Assembly: GCF_014647835.1 (NCBI RefSeq)
Contig: NZ_BMPY01000005.1
Coordinates: forward strand, 203,222-267,221
Direction: 5' to 3'
DNA from: Microbispora rosea subsp. aerata
GTDB lineage: Bacteria; Actinomycetota; Actinomycetes; Streptosporangiales; Streptosporangiaceae
Length of the DNA: 64,000 bases
Made by a program: the position numbers and the translations under genes. Below are positions 41,974 through 51,384 of this stretch, in pieces. The notes under the pieces are model-generated. The model worked only from the letters and a program-made list of their open reading frames with translations. It searched no databases and was not told the DNA's origin. Within the stretch, counting starts at the first letter, position 1; each line of letters opens with the position of its first letter.

Positions 41974-43434
41974 ATGGGCCGTGACGTACCCGACGTCTCT
42001 TTCACCCGGGAGGACCGCCGCCGCTACCGGGACAAGGTGAAGCTGTCGCTGGACGTCCTGGACGACATGCTGCGGGACTCGCGGTTCGGGTTCGACCGGC
42101 CCCAGGCGGGCCTGGAGATCGAGCTGAACCTGGTCGACTCCCGGGGCGAGCCGGCGATGAAGAACGCCGAGGTCCTCGCCGCCATCGCCGAGCCCGACTG
42201 GGCGACGGAGCTGGGCCAGTTCAACATCGAGATCAACATCGCGCCGCAGGTGCTGTGCGGCGAGGGCAGCCGCCTGCTGGAGGAGTCCGTACGGCTGCGC
42301 CTCAACCGGGCGCAGGAGCGGGCGGCGCGCGTCGGCGGGCACCTCATGCTGATCGGGATCCTGCCGACGTTGCGCGAGAGCGACGTCAGCGAGGGGACGC
42401 TGTCGGCCGATCCCCGATACAAGATGCTGAACGAGCAGATCTTCGCCGCCAGGGGCGAGGACCTGCACCTGGTGATCGAAGGGGTGGACCGGCTCGACAC
42501 CTACGCCGACAGCATCACCCCCGAGGCGGCCTGCACGAGCGTGCAGCTCCACCTGCAGGTCAGCCCGGAGACGTTCGCCGGCCACTGGAACGCGGCCCAG
42601 GCCATCGCCGGGCCGCAGGTCGCGGTCGCGGCAAACTCGCCGTTCCTGTTCGGCAAGGAGCTGTGGCGTGAGACCAGGATCAGCCTGTTCGAGCAGGCCA
42701 CCGACACCCGGACCGAGGAGCTGAAGGCCCAGGGCGTACGGCCGAGAGTGTGGTTCGGGGAGCGGTGGATCACGTCGGTCTTCGACCTCTTCGAGGAGAA
42801 CGTCCGCTACTTTCCCCCGCTGCTGCCGCTGTGCGACGAGGAAGACCCCAGGCGGGTCTTCGAGGAGGGCGGCGTGCCCGAGCTGCATGAGCTGCGGCTG
42901 CACAACGGCACCGTCTATCGCTGGAACCGGCCTGTGTACGACGTCTCGGACGGCGTCCCCCACCTGCGGGTGGAAAACCGCGTGCTGCCTGCCGGACCGA
43001 CCGTCGCCGACATCGCCGCCAACGCCGCGTTCTACTACGGGCTGATGCGGGTGCTCCCGACGGCCGAGCGGCCCGTGTGGACGCGCATGCCCTTCGCCGC
43101 CGCCGAGGACAACCTCCGCAACGCCGCGCGGTACGGCCTCGACGCCAACCTCTACTGGCCGGGCCTGGGGGAGGTGCCCGCCGCCGAGCTGATCCTGCGC
43201 GAGCTGCTGCCTCTGGCCTACCAGGGGCTCGATCTGTGGGAGACCGACCCGGTCCGGCGCGACCGGCTGCTCGGCATCATCGAGCGGCGCTGCGCGACCG
43301 GCCGTACGGGGGCGGAGTGGCAGGTCAGGACGGCCCGCACGCTCGGCGGGGACTACGAGGCGCTGCGCCGCATGACCCTCCGCTACCTGCGGCACATGCA
43401 CACCAACGAGCCCGTGCACACCTGGAGCATCTGA
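41974..43434 (+). CDS. glutamate-cysteine ligase family (GCS2-type) protein
   Basis: A 486-residue ATP-dependent carboxylate-amine ligase of the GCS2 superfamily. Typical early strand motif GLEIELNLVDSRGEPAMKN, then ATELGQFNIEINIAPQVLCG and TSVQLHLQVSPETFAGHWNA, with YGLDANLYWPG toward the end. In actinomycetes this family includes EgtA-like and other uncharacterised ligases, and glutathione is normally absent, so the amine substrate is uncertain. ATG at 41974 without a clear ribosome binding site, 43 bp after the response regulator stop; no functional link to it is visible. Confidence 0.75.
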   Translation: MGRDVPDVSFTREDRRRYRDKVKLSLDVLDDMLRDSRFGFDRPQAGLEIELNLVDSRGEPAMKNAEVLAAIAEPDWATELGQFNIEINIAPQVLCGEGSRLLEESVRLRLNRAQERAARVGGHLMLIGILPTLRESDVSEGTLSADPRYKMLNEQIFAARGEDLHLVIEGVDRLDTYADSITPEAACTSVQLHLQVSPETFAGHWNAAQAIAGPQVAVAANSPFLFGKELWRETRISLFEQATDTRTEELKAQGVRPRVWFGERWITSVFDLFEENVRYFPPLLPLCDEEDPRRVFEEGGVPELHELRLHNGTVYRWNRPVYDVSDGVPHLRVENRVLPAGPTVADIAANAAFYYGLMRVLPTAERPVWTRMPFAAAEDNLRNAARYGLDANLYWPGLGEVPAAELILRELLPLAYQGLDLWETDPVRRDRLLGIIERRCATGRTGAEWQVRTARTLGGDYEALRRMTLRYLRHMHTNEPVHTWSI

Positions 43435-43491
43435 CTCATTTGAAGCTCGCGCATCGGCGGGTCTGCCGTGTAAATGGGCTTTTATGGACAT

Positions 43492-44178
43492 ATGACCCGC
43501 CGTTTGCTCGCCGTGCTCCTGCTCCTGGCGGCGCTGACCGCCGCCTGCGGCGCGCTCACCGGCACGCCGCCGGACCGCGCGCGGCCGGGCGACGCCGAGT
43601 CCCGGAGCGCGCCGTGCGAGGGCACCGGCGACGACTTCCCCGGCGATGTGGTGCTGGCCCGGTGTCTCACCGAGTGGTTCTGGTCGCGCCAGTTCCAGGC
43701 GAGCGGGGGGACCTATCGCCCGATCACCCGCTTCGTGGCGTACCAGGGCGGCGACGGCCCCGCCTGCGGCGGCCGGCCTGCCGTGCCGGAAAACGCCTTC
43801 TACTGCCCGTACGGTCATTTCGTCGCCTACGACGTGGCCTGGCTGAAGGCGCTGTACGACGAGATGGGCGACGGGGCGGTCTACGTCGTGATCCCGCACG
43901 AACTGGGCCACGCCGTGCAGGCGCAGCTCGTCGACGACTTCCGCTTCAACATCGAGCGGGAGCTTCAGGCCGACTGTTACGCGGGCGCCGCGCTGGGCGG
44001 CCTGATCCGGGTGGGGGTGCTGGGCACCGAGCAGGGAGACGAGGAGGAACTGCTCGCCAACCTCCAGGCGGCGGGCGACCCCACCGACATCTGGCTGTCA
44101 CCGGACGCCCACGGCACCCCGCGGCAGCGCCAGCAGTTCTTCGCCCGCGGCTACAACGACGGCGTCGACGCCTGCTGA
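43492..44178 (+). CDS. lipoprotein neutral zinc metallopeptidase (YpfJ-like)
   Basis: 228 residues, exported. Signal LLAVLLLLAALTAAC with a lipobox Cys at about 19. The zinc site is His136-E-L-G-His140 in VVIPHELGHAVQAQ, and the downstream ERELQADCYAGAALGG gives the third-ligand region typical of the YpfJ/Zn_peptidase family. ATG 43492 gives a compact signal peptide; an upstream ATG at 43474 adds six residues. TTTATG just before the start may be a -10 box of a near-leaderless transcript. Substrate unknown. Confidence 0.8.
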   Translation: MTRRLLAVLLLLAALTAACGALTGTPPDRARPGDAESRSAPCEGTGDDFPGDVVLARCLTEWFWSRQFQASGGTYRPITRFVAYQGGDGPACGGRPAVPENAFYCPYGHFVAYDVAWLKALYDEMGDGAVYVVIPHELGHAVQAQLVDDFRFNIERELQADCYAGAALGGLIRVGVLGTEQGDEEELLANLQAAGDPTDIWLSPDAHGTPRQRQQFFARGYNDGVDAC

Positions 44179-44209
44179 GGCCGGTCGTCACCGGGGCGGC
44201 GATGACAGG

Positions 44210-44992
44210 ATGGCGATCGTGACGACGAACCGGACGAGGTCCGCGAGTGCGACCGCGGCCGTCCTCGGTGTGCTCGCCGCGGCCAACGTGCTGAACAACC
44301 GGGTCGCCAGGCGCTGTGCGCCGATCACCTCGACGGTCGCGACGGGTGCCCTGCTGGCGCTCGCGCGGCGCGAGGGGCTGACCTGGCGGGAGCTGGGCTT
44401 CGACCGGGCGCGCCGGGGCGCGATCGCGGGCGGCGCACTGGCCGGCGGAGTGGCGGTCGCATACGCGATAGGCATCGCCCATCCCCGGACCCGGCCGCTC
44501 TTCCTCGACGAGCGCGCGCTGGCGTTGTCACGCCGCCGCGTGCTGGAAGAGGCCCTGGTGCAGGTGCCGTTCGGGACCGTCCTGCTGGAAGAGGTGGGCT
44601 TTCGCGGCGTGCTGCCCGCCGTGCTCGGCCGCCGGCTCCCGCCCCGTACGGCGGTCGCCGCCTCGGCCGCGCTGTTCGGGCTGTGGCACGTGCTGCCCGC
44701 GCTGGACATGGCCCGGGCCAACCCCGCCCTCGGCCGCCTGGCCTCGGGCGAGTCCACCCGGGAGCCCGGCGTCTCCGCGGAGACGGCACGGCTGGTGGCG
44801 GGGACGGTCCTGTCCACCGCCGCGGCCGGGATCTTCTTCCACGAGCTTCGCCGCCGCGCCGGACTGCTTGCCCCGTCGCTGCTCCATCTCGCGACCAACA
44901 GCCTCGGTTACGCCGCCGCCCGGGTGGCCAGGAGGATCGGGAAGGCCGGGGAGATCTCCCGGCCGGCGGGGGCCGCCGCGCCGCCGCACTGA
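44210..44992 (+). CDS. CPBP-family intramembrane metalloprotease
   Basis: 260 residues with several membrane segments. The CPBP/Abi motifs are present: LLEEVGFRGVLPAVL (E-E-x3-R), ALFGLWHVLPAL (F-x3-H) and SLLHLATNSLGYAAAR (H-x3-N). Members act as prenyl-protein proteases, bacteriocin-immunity proteins or membrane-stress proteins. ATG 44210; GTG 44219 also possible. The 3' end overlaps the antisense remains of a kinase gene. Confidence 0.85.
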   Translation: MAIVTTNRTRSASATAAVLGVLAAANVLNNRVARRCAPITSTVATGALLALARREGLTWRELGFDRARRGAIAGGALAGGVAVAYAIGIAHPRTRPLFLDERALALSRRRVLEEALVQVPFGTVLLEEVGFRGVLPAVLGRRLPPRTAVAASAALFGLWHVLPALDMARANPALGRLASGESTREPGVSAETARLVAGTVLSTAAAGIFFHELRRRAGLLAPSLLHLATNSLGYAAARVARRIGKAGEISRPAGAAAPPH

Positions 44993-45533
44993 ACGAACCT
45001 GCGGCCGACGCGTCTCGCCAGGCCATCGAATTGCCGGAAAGCCAGGAAGGCGCACCGCGAGCGCAGCAGCAGCCGGGCGCCCTCCAGATGCACGATCTGC
45101 GCGGACAGGGAGTGCGCGAGGATGTCGTGGATCTCCCTGGCGATCCGGGCGCGTTCGGCCAGCACGGCCTCGCTCGCCTGGGCGGCGTTGGCGGCTCTGC
45201 GCTCCCTGATCGCGTAGGCGACCGTGAAGACCACGCAGAGCGAGACGACGAGGGCGGCGGCGCGGTCGGCCGGCACGGCGGGCACCACGACGCCCGTGGT
45301 CATCGCGCCGGGGCCCGCGGCGACGAGGAGCCCCACGGCGAGCAGGGCGACGGCGAGCACCGGGTGGAGGGGATCGATGAGATCGGTCCCGTCGGCGGCG
45401 AGCCCGGCCAAGACCAGGGCCACGGAGATGATCAGGCCGATGCGCCTGGCGGCCGGACGCGGCCTCATCTGCCGGTAGATCACAAAGGCGACCACACGGC
45501 GAGGGAGATGACGATGATCTGCGTTGTCCGCAT
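44908..45533 (-). pseudogene. broken NarL-type histidine kinase gene
   Basis: From ATG 45533 the first frame reads MRTTQIIVISLAVWSPL and stops. One frame over, the protein continues AFVIYRQMRPRPAARRIGL, four hydrophobic segments, and the H-box ERARIAREIHDILAHSLSAQ, IVHLEGARLLLRSR. It then loses all homology; the ATPase domain is missing. So there is a one-base frameshift near residue 16 and a 3' deletion. The response regulator partner is absent. Confidence 0.75.
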
Positions 45534-45747
45534 GCGTCCGACCATAGGAAGAGCGCTCGCGGAACGGATCGGAGCCAGGGTGGAAAACAGGCGGAGGAAA
45601 AGCCAAGGAACGGGTGGATAGCAAGGGGAAAGACCAGGGGAAGGTCGGCCCGTCTCCACCCTCGGGTGGACACAGCCTCCACCCCAGCGCTGGTCTTGGC
45701 GTGGGCCGGCCGGCCGCCGCGTACGTCCCGGGGGAGCGGAGAGCCTG

Positions 45748-46494
45748 TCAGGCGGTGACGACCCGCTGGAACGCTTCCGCGTACGAGCCTTCGGGCAGGC
45801 CCGCGGTGGCGGCGTGGCCCGAGAGCATGCCCTTGATCATTCCGTCCAGGTCGGGGATGTGCGAGGTCTGGCTCTCGTGCGCGCGCAGTGCCGCGATCTT
45901 GCGGTCGACGGTGGAGGTGACGTCCACGTAGTGGTTGGGGGTCATGCCGCCGGTGAGCCACACCTCGCGGACGGTCCACGCCTCCAGGCCCTCGTCGGCG
46001 AGCAGCTCGGGGAAGGCGTACGGGTTGCGCGCGTCGGGGTAGACGGCGTCGAGGGTGGCGCCGCCGACCGCGCGGTGGTCGGGGTGGCTCGGGCTGATCC
46101 GCACGTAGTTGCGTTCGGGGGTCGTGGTGATGACGAGGTCGGGCCGCACCTGGCGGATCACCCGGGTGATGTCCCGCCGCAGGCCGAGCGTCTGCTCGAC
46201 CATGCCGTCCCGATAGCCGAGGAAGCGCAGATCGCTCACGCCCACGCACTTGGCCGCCGCCGCCTGCTCGGCCCGGCGCAGGGCGGCCATGCCGCCGTTG
46301 TCCACCTCCCGGTCGAAGCCGCCCGCGTCGCCATCGGTGACCAGGCAGTACGTCACCTGGGTGCCCGCGTCGGTGAATCTGGCGATCGTTCCGGCCGCGC
46401 CGAAGTCGATGTCGTCCGGGTGCGCGACGACCACCAGAACTTTCTTGATTTCCGACTCGTCCAGCACGAGCAGCCCCTCCTCATGATTCGCCAC
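45748..46494 (-). CDS. PIG-L family N-deacetylase
   Basis: 248 residues, zinc-dependent deacetylase of the LmbE/MshB/BshB class, acting on GlcNAc-containing small molecules. The metal motif is VVAHPDDIDFGAAGTI (His25, Asp27, Asp28), and the third ligand is in PSHPDHRAVGGATL. It may be mycothiol-related or process an antibiotic or sugar conjugate; nothing around it decides. It is divergent from pcrA with a 69-bp gap. Confidence 0.88.
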   Translation of the reverse strand: MANHEEGLLVLDESEIKKVLVVVAHPDDIDFGAAGTIARFTDAGTQVTYCLVTDGDAGGFDREVDNGGMAALRRAEQAAAAKCVGVSDLRFLGYRDGMVEQTLGLRRDITRVIRQVRPDLVITTTPERNYVRISPSHPDHRAVGGATLDAVYPDARNPYAFPELLADEGLEAWTVREVWLTGGMTPNHYVDVTSTVDRKIAALRAHESQTSHIPDLDGMIKGMLSGHAATAGLPEGSYAEAFQRVVTA

Positions 46495-46563
46495 ATCACC
46501 TTAAAGGGGGCTTGCCGGGCGAGTGGGCTCCGGATGTCGGTGGGCGGTCATAACCTAAAGAGC

Positions 46564-48849
46564 GTGTCCACCCGAGCCGCCACTCATCCATTGCTCGACG
46601 GCCTCAACCCGCAGCAGCGGGACGCCGTCACCCACCAGGGCAGTCCGCTGCTGATCGTCGCCGGGGCCGGCTCCGGGAAGACCAGGGTGCTGACGCACCG
46701 CATCGCCTATCTGCTGGCCGAGCGCGGCGTCCAGCCGGGGGAGATCCTCGCGATCACCTTCACCAACAAGGCCGCCCGCGAGATGAAGGAGCGGGTCGAC
46801 AAGCTGATCGGGCCGCGGTCCAGGGCCATGTGGGTCATGACGTTCCACAGCGCCTGCGTGCGGATCCTGCGGCGCGAGGCGAAGCGGCTGGGCTTCACCT
46901 CCAGCTTCTCCATCTACGACCAGGCCGACGCCCAGCGGCTCATGGCGATGGTGTGCCGCGAGCTCGACCTCGACCCCAAGCGCTACCCGCCGCGGTCCTT
47001 CTCGGCCCAGGTCAGCAACTTCAAGAACGAGCTGATCGACTACGACACGGCGGCCGACCGGGCCTCGACCCATCTGGAGCGCACGCTCGCCGAGGCGTAC
47101 CGCGCCTACCAGCGGCGGCTCACCGAGGCCGGCGCGATGGACTTCGACGACCTGATCATGCTGACGGTCACGCTGTTCCAGCTCTTCCCGGACGTGGCCG
47201 AGCACTACCGGCGGCGGTTCCGGCACGTGATGGTCGACGAATACCAAGACACCAACCACGCGCAATACATGCTGATCCGCGAGCTGGTCGGGCGGCCCGA
47301 GGTGCGCACCGCCGACGGCGACGTGGTGCGGGAGGGCGTCGAGCCGTCCGAGCTGGTGGTCGTCGGCGACGCCGACCAGTCGATCTACGCCTTCCGCGGC
47401 GCGACGATCCGCAACATCCTGGAGTTCGAGCGCGACTACCCGGACGCGCGGACGATCCTGCTGGAGCAGAACTACCGCTCCACCCAGACGATCCTGAACG
47501 CCGCCAACGCGGTCATCTCCCGCAACGAGGGCCGCAAGCCGAAGAACCTGTGGTCCGACCAGGGCGCCGGCCCGAAGATCATCGGGTATGTCGCCGACAA
47601 CGAGCACGACGAGGCCATGTTCGTCGCGCAGGAGGTCGACCGGCTCGCCGACGAGCACGGCGTCAAGCCCGGCGACGTGGCGGTCTTCTACCGCACCAAC
47701 GCCGCCTCCCGGGTGTTCGAGGAGATCTTCATCCGCACCGGCCTGCCGTACAAGGTCGTGGGCGGGGTGCGGTTCTACGAGCGCAAGGAGGTCAAGGACC
47801 TGCTCGCCTACCTGCGGGTCCTGGCCAACCCGAACGACACGGTGTCGCTGCGGCGCATCCTCAACGTGCCCAAGCGCGGCATCGGCGAGCGGGCCGAGGC
47901 GATGATCGAGGCGTTCGCCAACCGGGAGCGCATCCCGTTCTGGGACGCGTTGCGCCGGGCCGACGAGGCGCCGGGGGTGGCCACGCGCTCGCTCAACGCG
48001 ATCCGCGACTTCGTCGCGATGCTGGACGAGCTGCGCGCCAAGGAGCTTCCGCTGTCCGACCTGGCGGAGGAGGTGCTGAACGCCACCGGCTACCGGACCG
48101 AGCTGGAAAGCTCGGGCGACCCGCAGGACGAGAGCCGGCTGGAGAACCTCAACGAGCTGATCTCGGTGGCCGCCGAGTTCGAGGAGGCGAACCCGGAGGG
48201 CACGCTCGTCGACTTCCTGGAGCAGGTCTCGCTGGTCGCCGACGCCGACCAGCTCGGGGGAGGGGCCGGAGGCGTCGTCCCGCCGGGTGATCGCGTCCCG
48301 GAGGGCGACGACCACGGCGGGGTGGTCACGCTGATGACCCTGCACACCGCCAAGGGCCTGGAGTTTCCCGTGGTGTTCCTCACGGGCATGGAGGACGGCG
48401 TCTTCCCGCACATGCGCTCGCTGAGCGACCCGAAGGAGCTGGAGGAGGAGCGCAGGCTGGCCTACGTCGGCATCACCCGGGCCATGGAGCGGCTCTACCT
48501 GTCCAGGTCGGCGGTCCGCTCGGCGTGGGGCGCGCCGTCGTTCAACCCGGCGTCCCGCTTCCTGTCGGAGGTGCCGGGCGACCTGGTGGAGTGGCGCGGC
48601 GACCCCGGCAAGACGGCCTGGTCCGCCGGAACCTCCCGCCCGGCCGCCCGTACGGCTCCCGCGCGCAAGACCGGCGGCCGGCAGATTCCGAACCTGTCGC
48701 CGGGCGACCGGGTCACCCACGACACGTTCGGGCTCGGCACGGTGGTGGCGGTGGAGGGCCAGGCGGAGAAGACCCGGGTGAAGATCGACTTCGGCAGCGA
48801 GGGCGAGAAGACCCTGCTGCTCGCCTACGCCCCGATCGAGAAACTCTGA
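46564..48849 (+). CDS. pcrA: ATP-dependent DNA helicase PcrA/UvrD
   Basis: A superfamily 1A 3'-5' helicase in repair and replication; 761 residues. Helicase motifs in order: VAGAGSGKTRVLTHRI (Walker A), FTNKAAREMKERV, VDEYQDTNHAQYML (II), VGDADQSIYAFRGA (III), LEQNYRSTQTILNAAN (IV), VTLMTLHTAKGLEFPVV (V) and RLAYVGITRAMERLYLS (VI). The C-terminal Tudor-like tail is SPGDRVTHDTFGLGTVVAVE, typical of PcrA/UvrD1. GTG 46564 places the start just before LDGLNPQQRDAV. In mycobacteria uvrD1 also lies near sucCD and perM-purNH, so this is conserved neighbourhood. Confidence 0.95.
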   Translation: MSTRAATHPLLDGLNPQQRDAVTHQGSPLLIVAGAGSGKTRVLTHRIAYLLAERGVQPGEILAITFTNKAAREMKERVDKLIGPRSRAMWVMTFHSACVRILRREAKRLGFTSSFSIYDQADAQRLMAMVCRELDLDPKRYPPRSFSAQVSNFKNELIDYDTAADRASTHLERTLAEAYRAYQRRLTEAGAMDFDDLIMLTVTLFQLFPDVAEHYRRRFRHVMVDEYQDTNHAQYMLIRELVGRPEVRTADGDVVREGVEPSELVVVGDADQSIYAFRGATIRNILEFERDYPDARTILLEQNYRSTQTILNAANAVISRNEGRKPKNLWSDQGAGPKIIGYVADNEHDEAMFVAQEVDRLADEHGVKPGDVAVFYRTNAASRVFEEIFIRTGLPYKVVGGVRFYERKEVKDLLAYLRVLANPNDTVSLRRILNVPKRGIGERAEAMIEAFANRERIPFWDALRRADEAPGVATRSLNAIRDFVAMLDELRAKELPLSDLAEEVLNATGYRTELESSGDPQDESRLENLNELISVAAEFEEANPEGTLVDFLEQVSLVADADQLGGGAGGVVPPGDRVPEGDDHGGVVTLMTLHTAKGLEFPVVFLTGMEDGVFPHMRSLSDPKELEEERRLAYVGITRAMERLYLSRSAVRSAWGAPSFNPASRFLSEVPGDLVEWRGDPGKTAWSAGTSRPAARTAPARKTGGRQIPNLSPGDRVTHDTFGLGTVVAVEGQAEKTRVKIDFGSEGEKTLLLAYAPIEKL

Positions 48850-48876
48850 TCGGCAAGCTCCGATTCAAGCGTCGAC

Positions 48877-48913
48877 GGCCGGGGCCCGGGTGATCACCAC
48901 CCGGGCCCCGGCC
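48877..48913 (+). terminator. strong stem-loop downstream of pcrA
   Basis: GGCCGGGGCCCGGGTG (48877-48892) and CACCCGGGCCCCGGCC (48898-48913) form a perfect 16-bp stem with loop ATCAC, 28 bp past the pcrA stop. Terminator without a U-tract, as usual in GC-rich actinomycetes. Confidence 0.8.
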
Positions 48914-48974
48914 GTCTCTGTCGCGCCCCCGCGAGGGTGCTCGCTCCCGCGCTGCCGCACGCCGCGAGCCCGCC

Positions 48975-49058
48975 AAGTTGCACGCCGGGAGCTTGCCGGA
49001 CCGCAGGCCGGGAGTCCGTCAGGTTGCGCGCCGGGAGCTTGCCAACCGCAGGCCGGGA
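48975..49058. repeat. two-copy degenerate tandem repeat
   Basis: A unit of about 38 bases, built on GTTGC-x-CGCCGGGAGCTTGCC and CGCAGGCCGGGA, occurs at 48975-49013 and again at 49021-49058 (46-bp period). It lies in the 374-base gap between pcrA and the next gene. Nothing else was recognised there beyond the pcrA stem-loop. Confidence 0.55.
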
Positions 49059-49223
49059 CCCGGCCCGCGGCCGGTCCGGCCGTCTCGGCCCCGGGCGGGA
49101 CGGACCTCCGCGGTGCCGCCTGATCGGCCGCGTGGGGGCCGGTCAGGCGGCGGGCGTTATGCGGTGGCCGTGTTTGGCCGTGTTCACCCGGTCACGCGCG
49201 CGACCGGAGCGGGCCGAGGGGGA

Positions 49224-50132
49224 TCACTTGGCGATGTCGATGATCCCCGGCGTGTCCGGCACCTCGCTGTCGATGTCGGTCACGTTGGCGATCTTGCTCT
49301 TCGGCGGGGCCTTGACCGTGACCTTCTTGCCCCACCCGGCGAACCTGGTGTCCTCGGACAGGGTGACGGTGAACGAGTCCCCGTCGATCTTCAGCTTCAG
49401 GTCGGTGCCGGCCGACGCGCGGCGGACGAGCTGGTCGGGGCCGATCCACAGCTTCCAGGACACCACGGTCTTGCCCGGGTTCGTCCCCAGGCCGGCGAAG
49501 CCTTCCTTGACGCTCGGGTCGGCCTGGATGAGCTGTCCGAGCGTGATGGTGCCGCGGTAGAGCGTGGTCTTCACGCCGTTGACCTTCCCGCCCGGCCTCT
49601 TGGCCTTGGTGGTCGCGAGGACCGTCTTGAGGGCGCGCGCGTCGACGGGGTTCACCAGCAGGCTCAGCGTGGAGGCCGGCCGCTCGCCGGGCAGCCGCAG
49701 CCAGGTCTTGCCCTCGGGGAGCACACTCGCGTAGACCCCGCCGGAGTAGTAGCCCGTCGTGCCGATCACGATCTTGTGGACGGGGTCGTCCGCGCCCTCC
49801 AGGTCGTCGATCTCGTCCTTCAGCAGGTCGTTCCACTTGGCCTTCTGGACGCTCTCGGTGGCGGCGATGCCGGACCGGTTGAAGGCGTAGCCGCCGTGCG
49901 CGGAGAATTTGATCCCCTGAATGCCGGCGATGGTCACCGCGCCCGAGGAGACGTACCGCACGCCGTGGCCGGCGGCGTACTGCTTGCGCAGCGCGGTCAC
50001 CGGGTCGGCGGCGGGAGCCTTCGCCTGAACAGAGACCTGAGCAGAGGTGTGAGCCTGCGCGGGTGCGGAGACGGCGGGCGCCAGCAGCGCGGCCGTCGTG
50101 GCGCACGCCAGCGCCATCAGTGCTCGCTTCAC
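49224..50132 (-). CDS. secreted LppX/LprG-like protein
   Basis: 302 residues. A Sec signal peptide (LMALACATTAALLAPAVSAP) ends at AQA near residue 27, with no lipobox Cys, so it is secreted rather than lipidated. The body, with HGVRYVSSGAVTI, YYSGGVYASVLPEGKTWLRL and PGKTVVSWKLWIGPDQLVRR, resembles the half-barrel LppX_LprAFG fold that carries lipids across the periplasm. Family assignment is by pattern only. It is divergent from a marR gene, with an inverted repeat between them. Confidence 0.65.
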   Translation of the reverse strand: MKRALMALACATTAALLAPAVSAPAQAHTSAQVSVQAKAPAADPVTALRKQYAAGHGVRYVSSGAVTIAGIQGIKFSAHGGYAFNRSGIAATESVQKAKWNDLLKDEIDDLEGADDPVHKIVIGTTGYYSGGVYASVLPEGKTWLRLPGERPASTLSLLVNPVDARALKTVLATTKAKRPGGKVNGVKTTLYRGTITLGQLIQADPSVKEGFAGLGTNPGKTVVSWKLWIGPDQLVRRASAGTDLKLKIDGDSFTVTLSEDTRFAGWGKKVTVKAPPKSKIANVTDIDSEVPDTPGIIDIAK

Positions 50133-50199
50133 AATGATTTTCCTCCCGTAAGCGCCCTCAAGATCGAGAGGGCGGCTCGGGAGTCCTTGCGACTCATGA

Positions 50200-50235
50200 T
50201 CACAGGAAAGTCACGAAAATCCAGATTTCCTGTGA
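50200..50235. promoter_or_regulatory. inverted repeat between the secreted-protein gene and marR
   Basis: TCACAGGAAA (50200-50209) and TTTCCTGTGA (50226-50235) form a perfect 10-bp inverted repeat with a 16-base spacer, in an AT-rich divergent promoter region. Likely operator for the MarR protein at 50309. Confidence 0.6.
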
Positions 50236-50308
50236 GTTCTCAGGTAGAGATGCAATATACGGCCTGATTATTATTTCGCCGCGAAAAGTTCGGATGTGAA
50301 AGGACGCG

Positions 50309-50749
50309 ATGGAGGAGAAAACGGCGGTCGAGGAGATTTCCCGGCTCTACCCCGCCGTTCACCGGTGTCTGCGCCCGTCCGGCCGCTCTCCGCGGGGCGG
50401 CGACGTGACGGCCCGCATGCTGTCGGTCCTGCGCTGTCTGGTGGCGCACGGCCCGCTCACGGTGGGCGATCTGGGCGGGCGCCTGCGGCTGTCACCCGCC
50501 GCGACCACCGAGCTTCTCGACCGCATGGAGAGCCGCGGCCTCGTCGGGCGCGTACGGGGCCGAAGCGACCGGCGGCGCGTGTACGTCCGGATCACCGATG
50601 CGGGACGCGCGGCGAGCGCGCGTGCGGGACGAGGAGATCCCGGGTATGACGACCCACTGGTCGCGGCCGTGCGCACGATGACCCCGCAGGAGCGGCAAGG
50701 GCTCGTGGACGGCCTGCGCGCGCTGCTGCGGGAGTGCCCGGCGGGCTGA
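50309..50749 (+). CDS. MarR-family transcriptional regulator
   Basis: 146 residues, compact winged helix: [40 protein letters not shown] and wing [23 protein letters not shown] 50309 has AAAGGA six bases upstream. It is divergent from the secreted LppX-like gene and probably controls it. Confidence 0.88.
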   Translation: MEEKTAVEEISRLYPAVHRCLRPSGRSPRGGDVTARMLSVLRCLVAHGPLTVGDLGGRLRLSPAATTELLDRMESRGLVGRVRGRSDRRRVYVRITDAGRAASARAGRGDPGYDDPLVAAVRTMTPQERQGLVDGLRALLRECPAG

Positions 50750-50825
50750 CGCGGGGCCGTCTCTCTGCCCGGCCCCGGGCGGCGGTTACGCTTCGGGCAG
50801 CGAGCACCAGCTGCGGGAGGTCTTC

Positions 50826-51227
<402 letters not shown>

Positions 51228-51384
51228 GTAATTTGCCCAACTTTGCCGTACTCGAGGGCCGTTGGCAAGGCTTCAGCGGGACCCGATGACGAGGTCACGC
51301 TCGTACGGGGACTAGGCTTCATGCGCGGAAACGCCGGGCGGGACGACGGCGCCCGGCCTCGGACATCAAAAGGGACGGACCCTC

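Noticed and set aside
48975-49058. CRISPR array
   Set aside because: Only two degenerate direct units of about 38 bases with no spacers and no cas genes; a plain tandem duplication. No CRISPR was seen elsewhere in the window.
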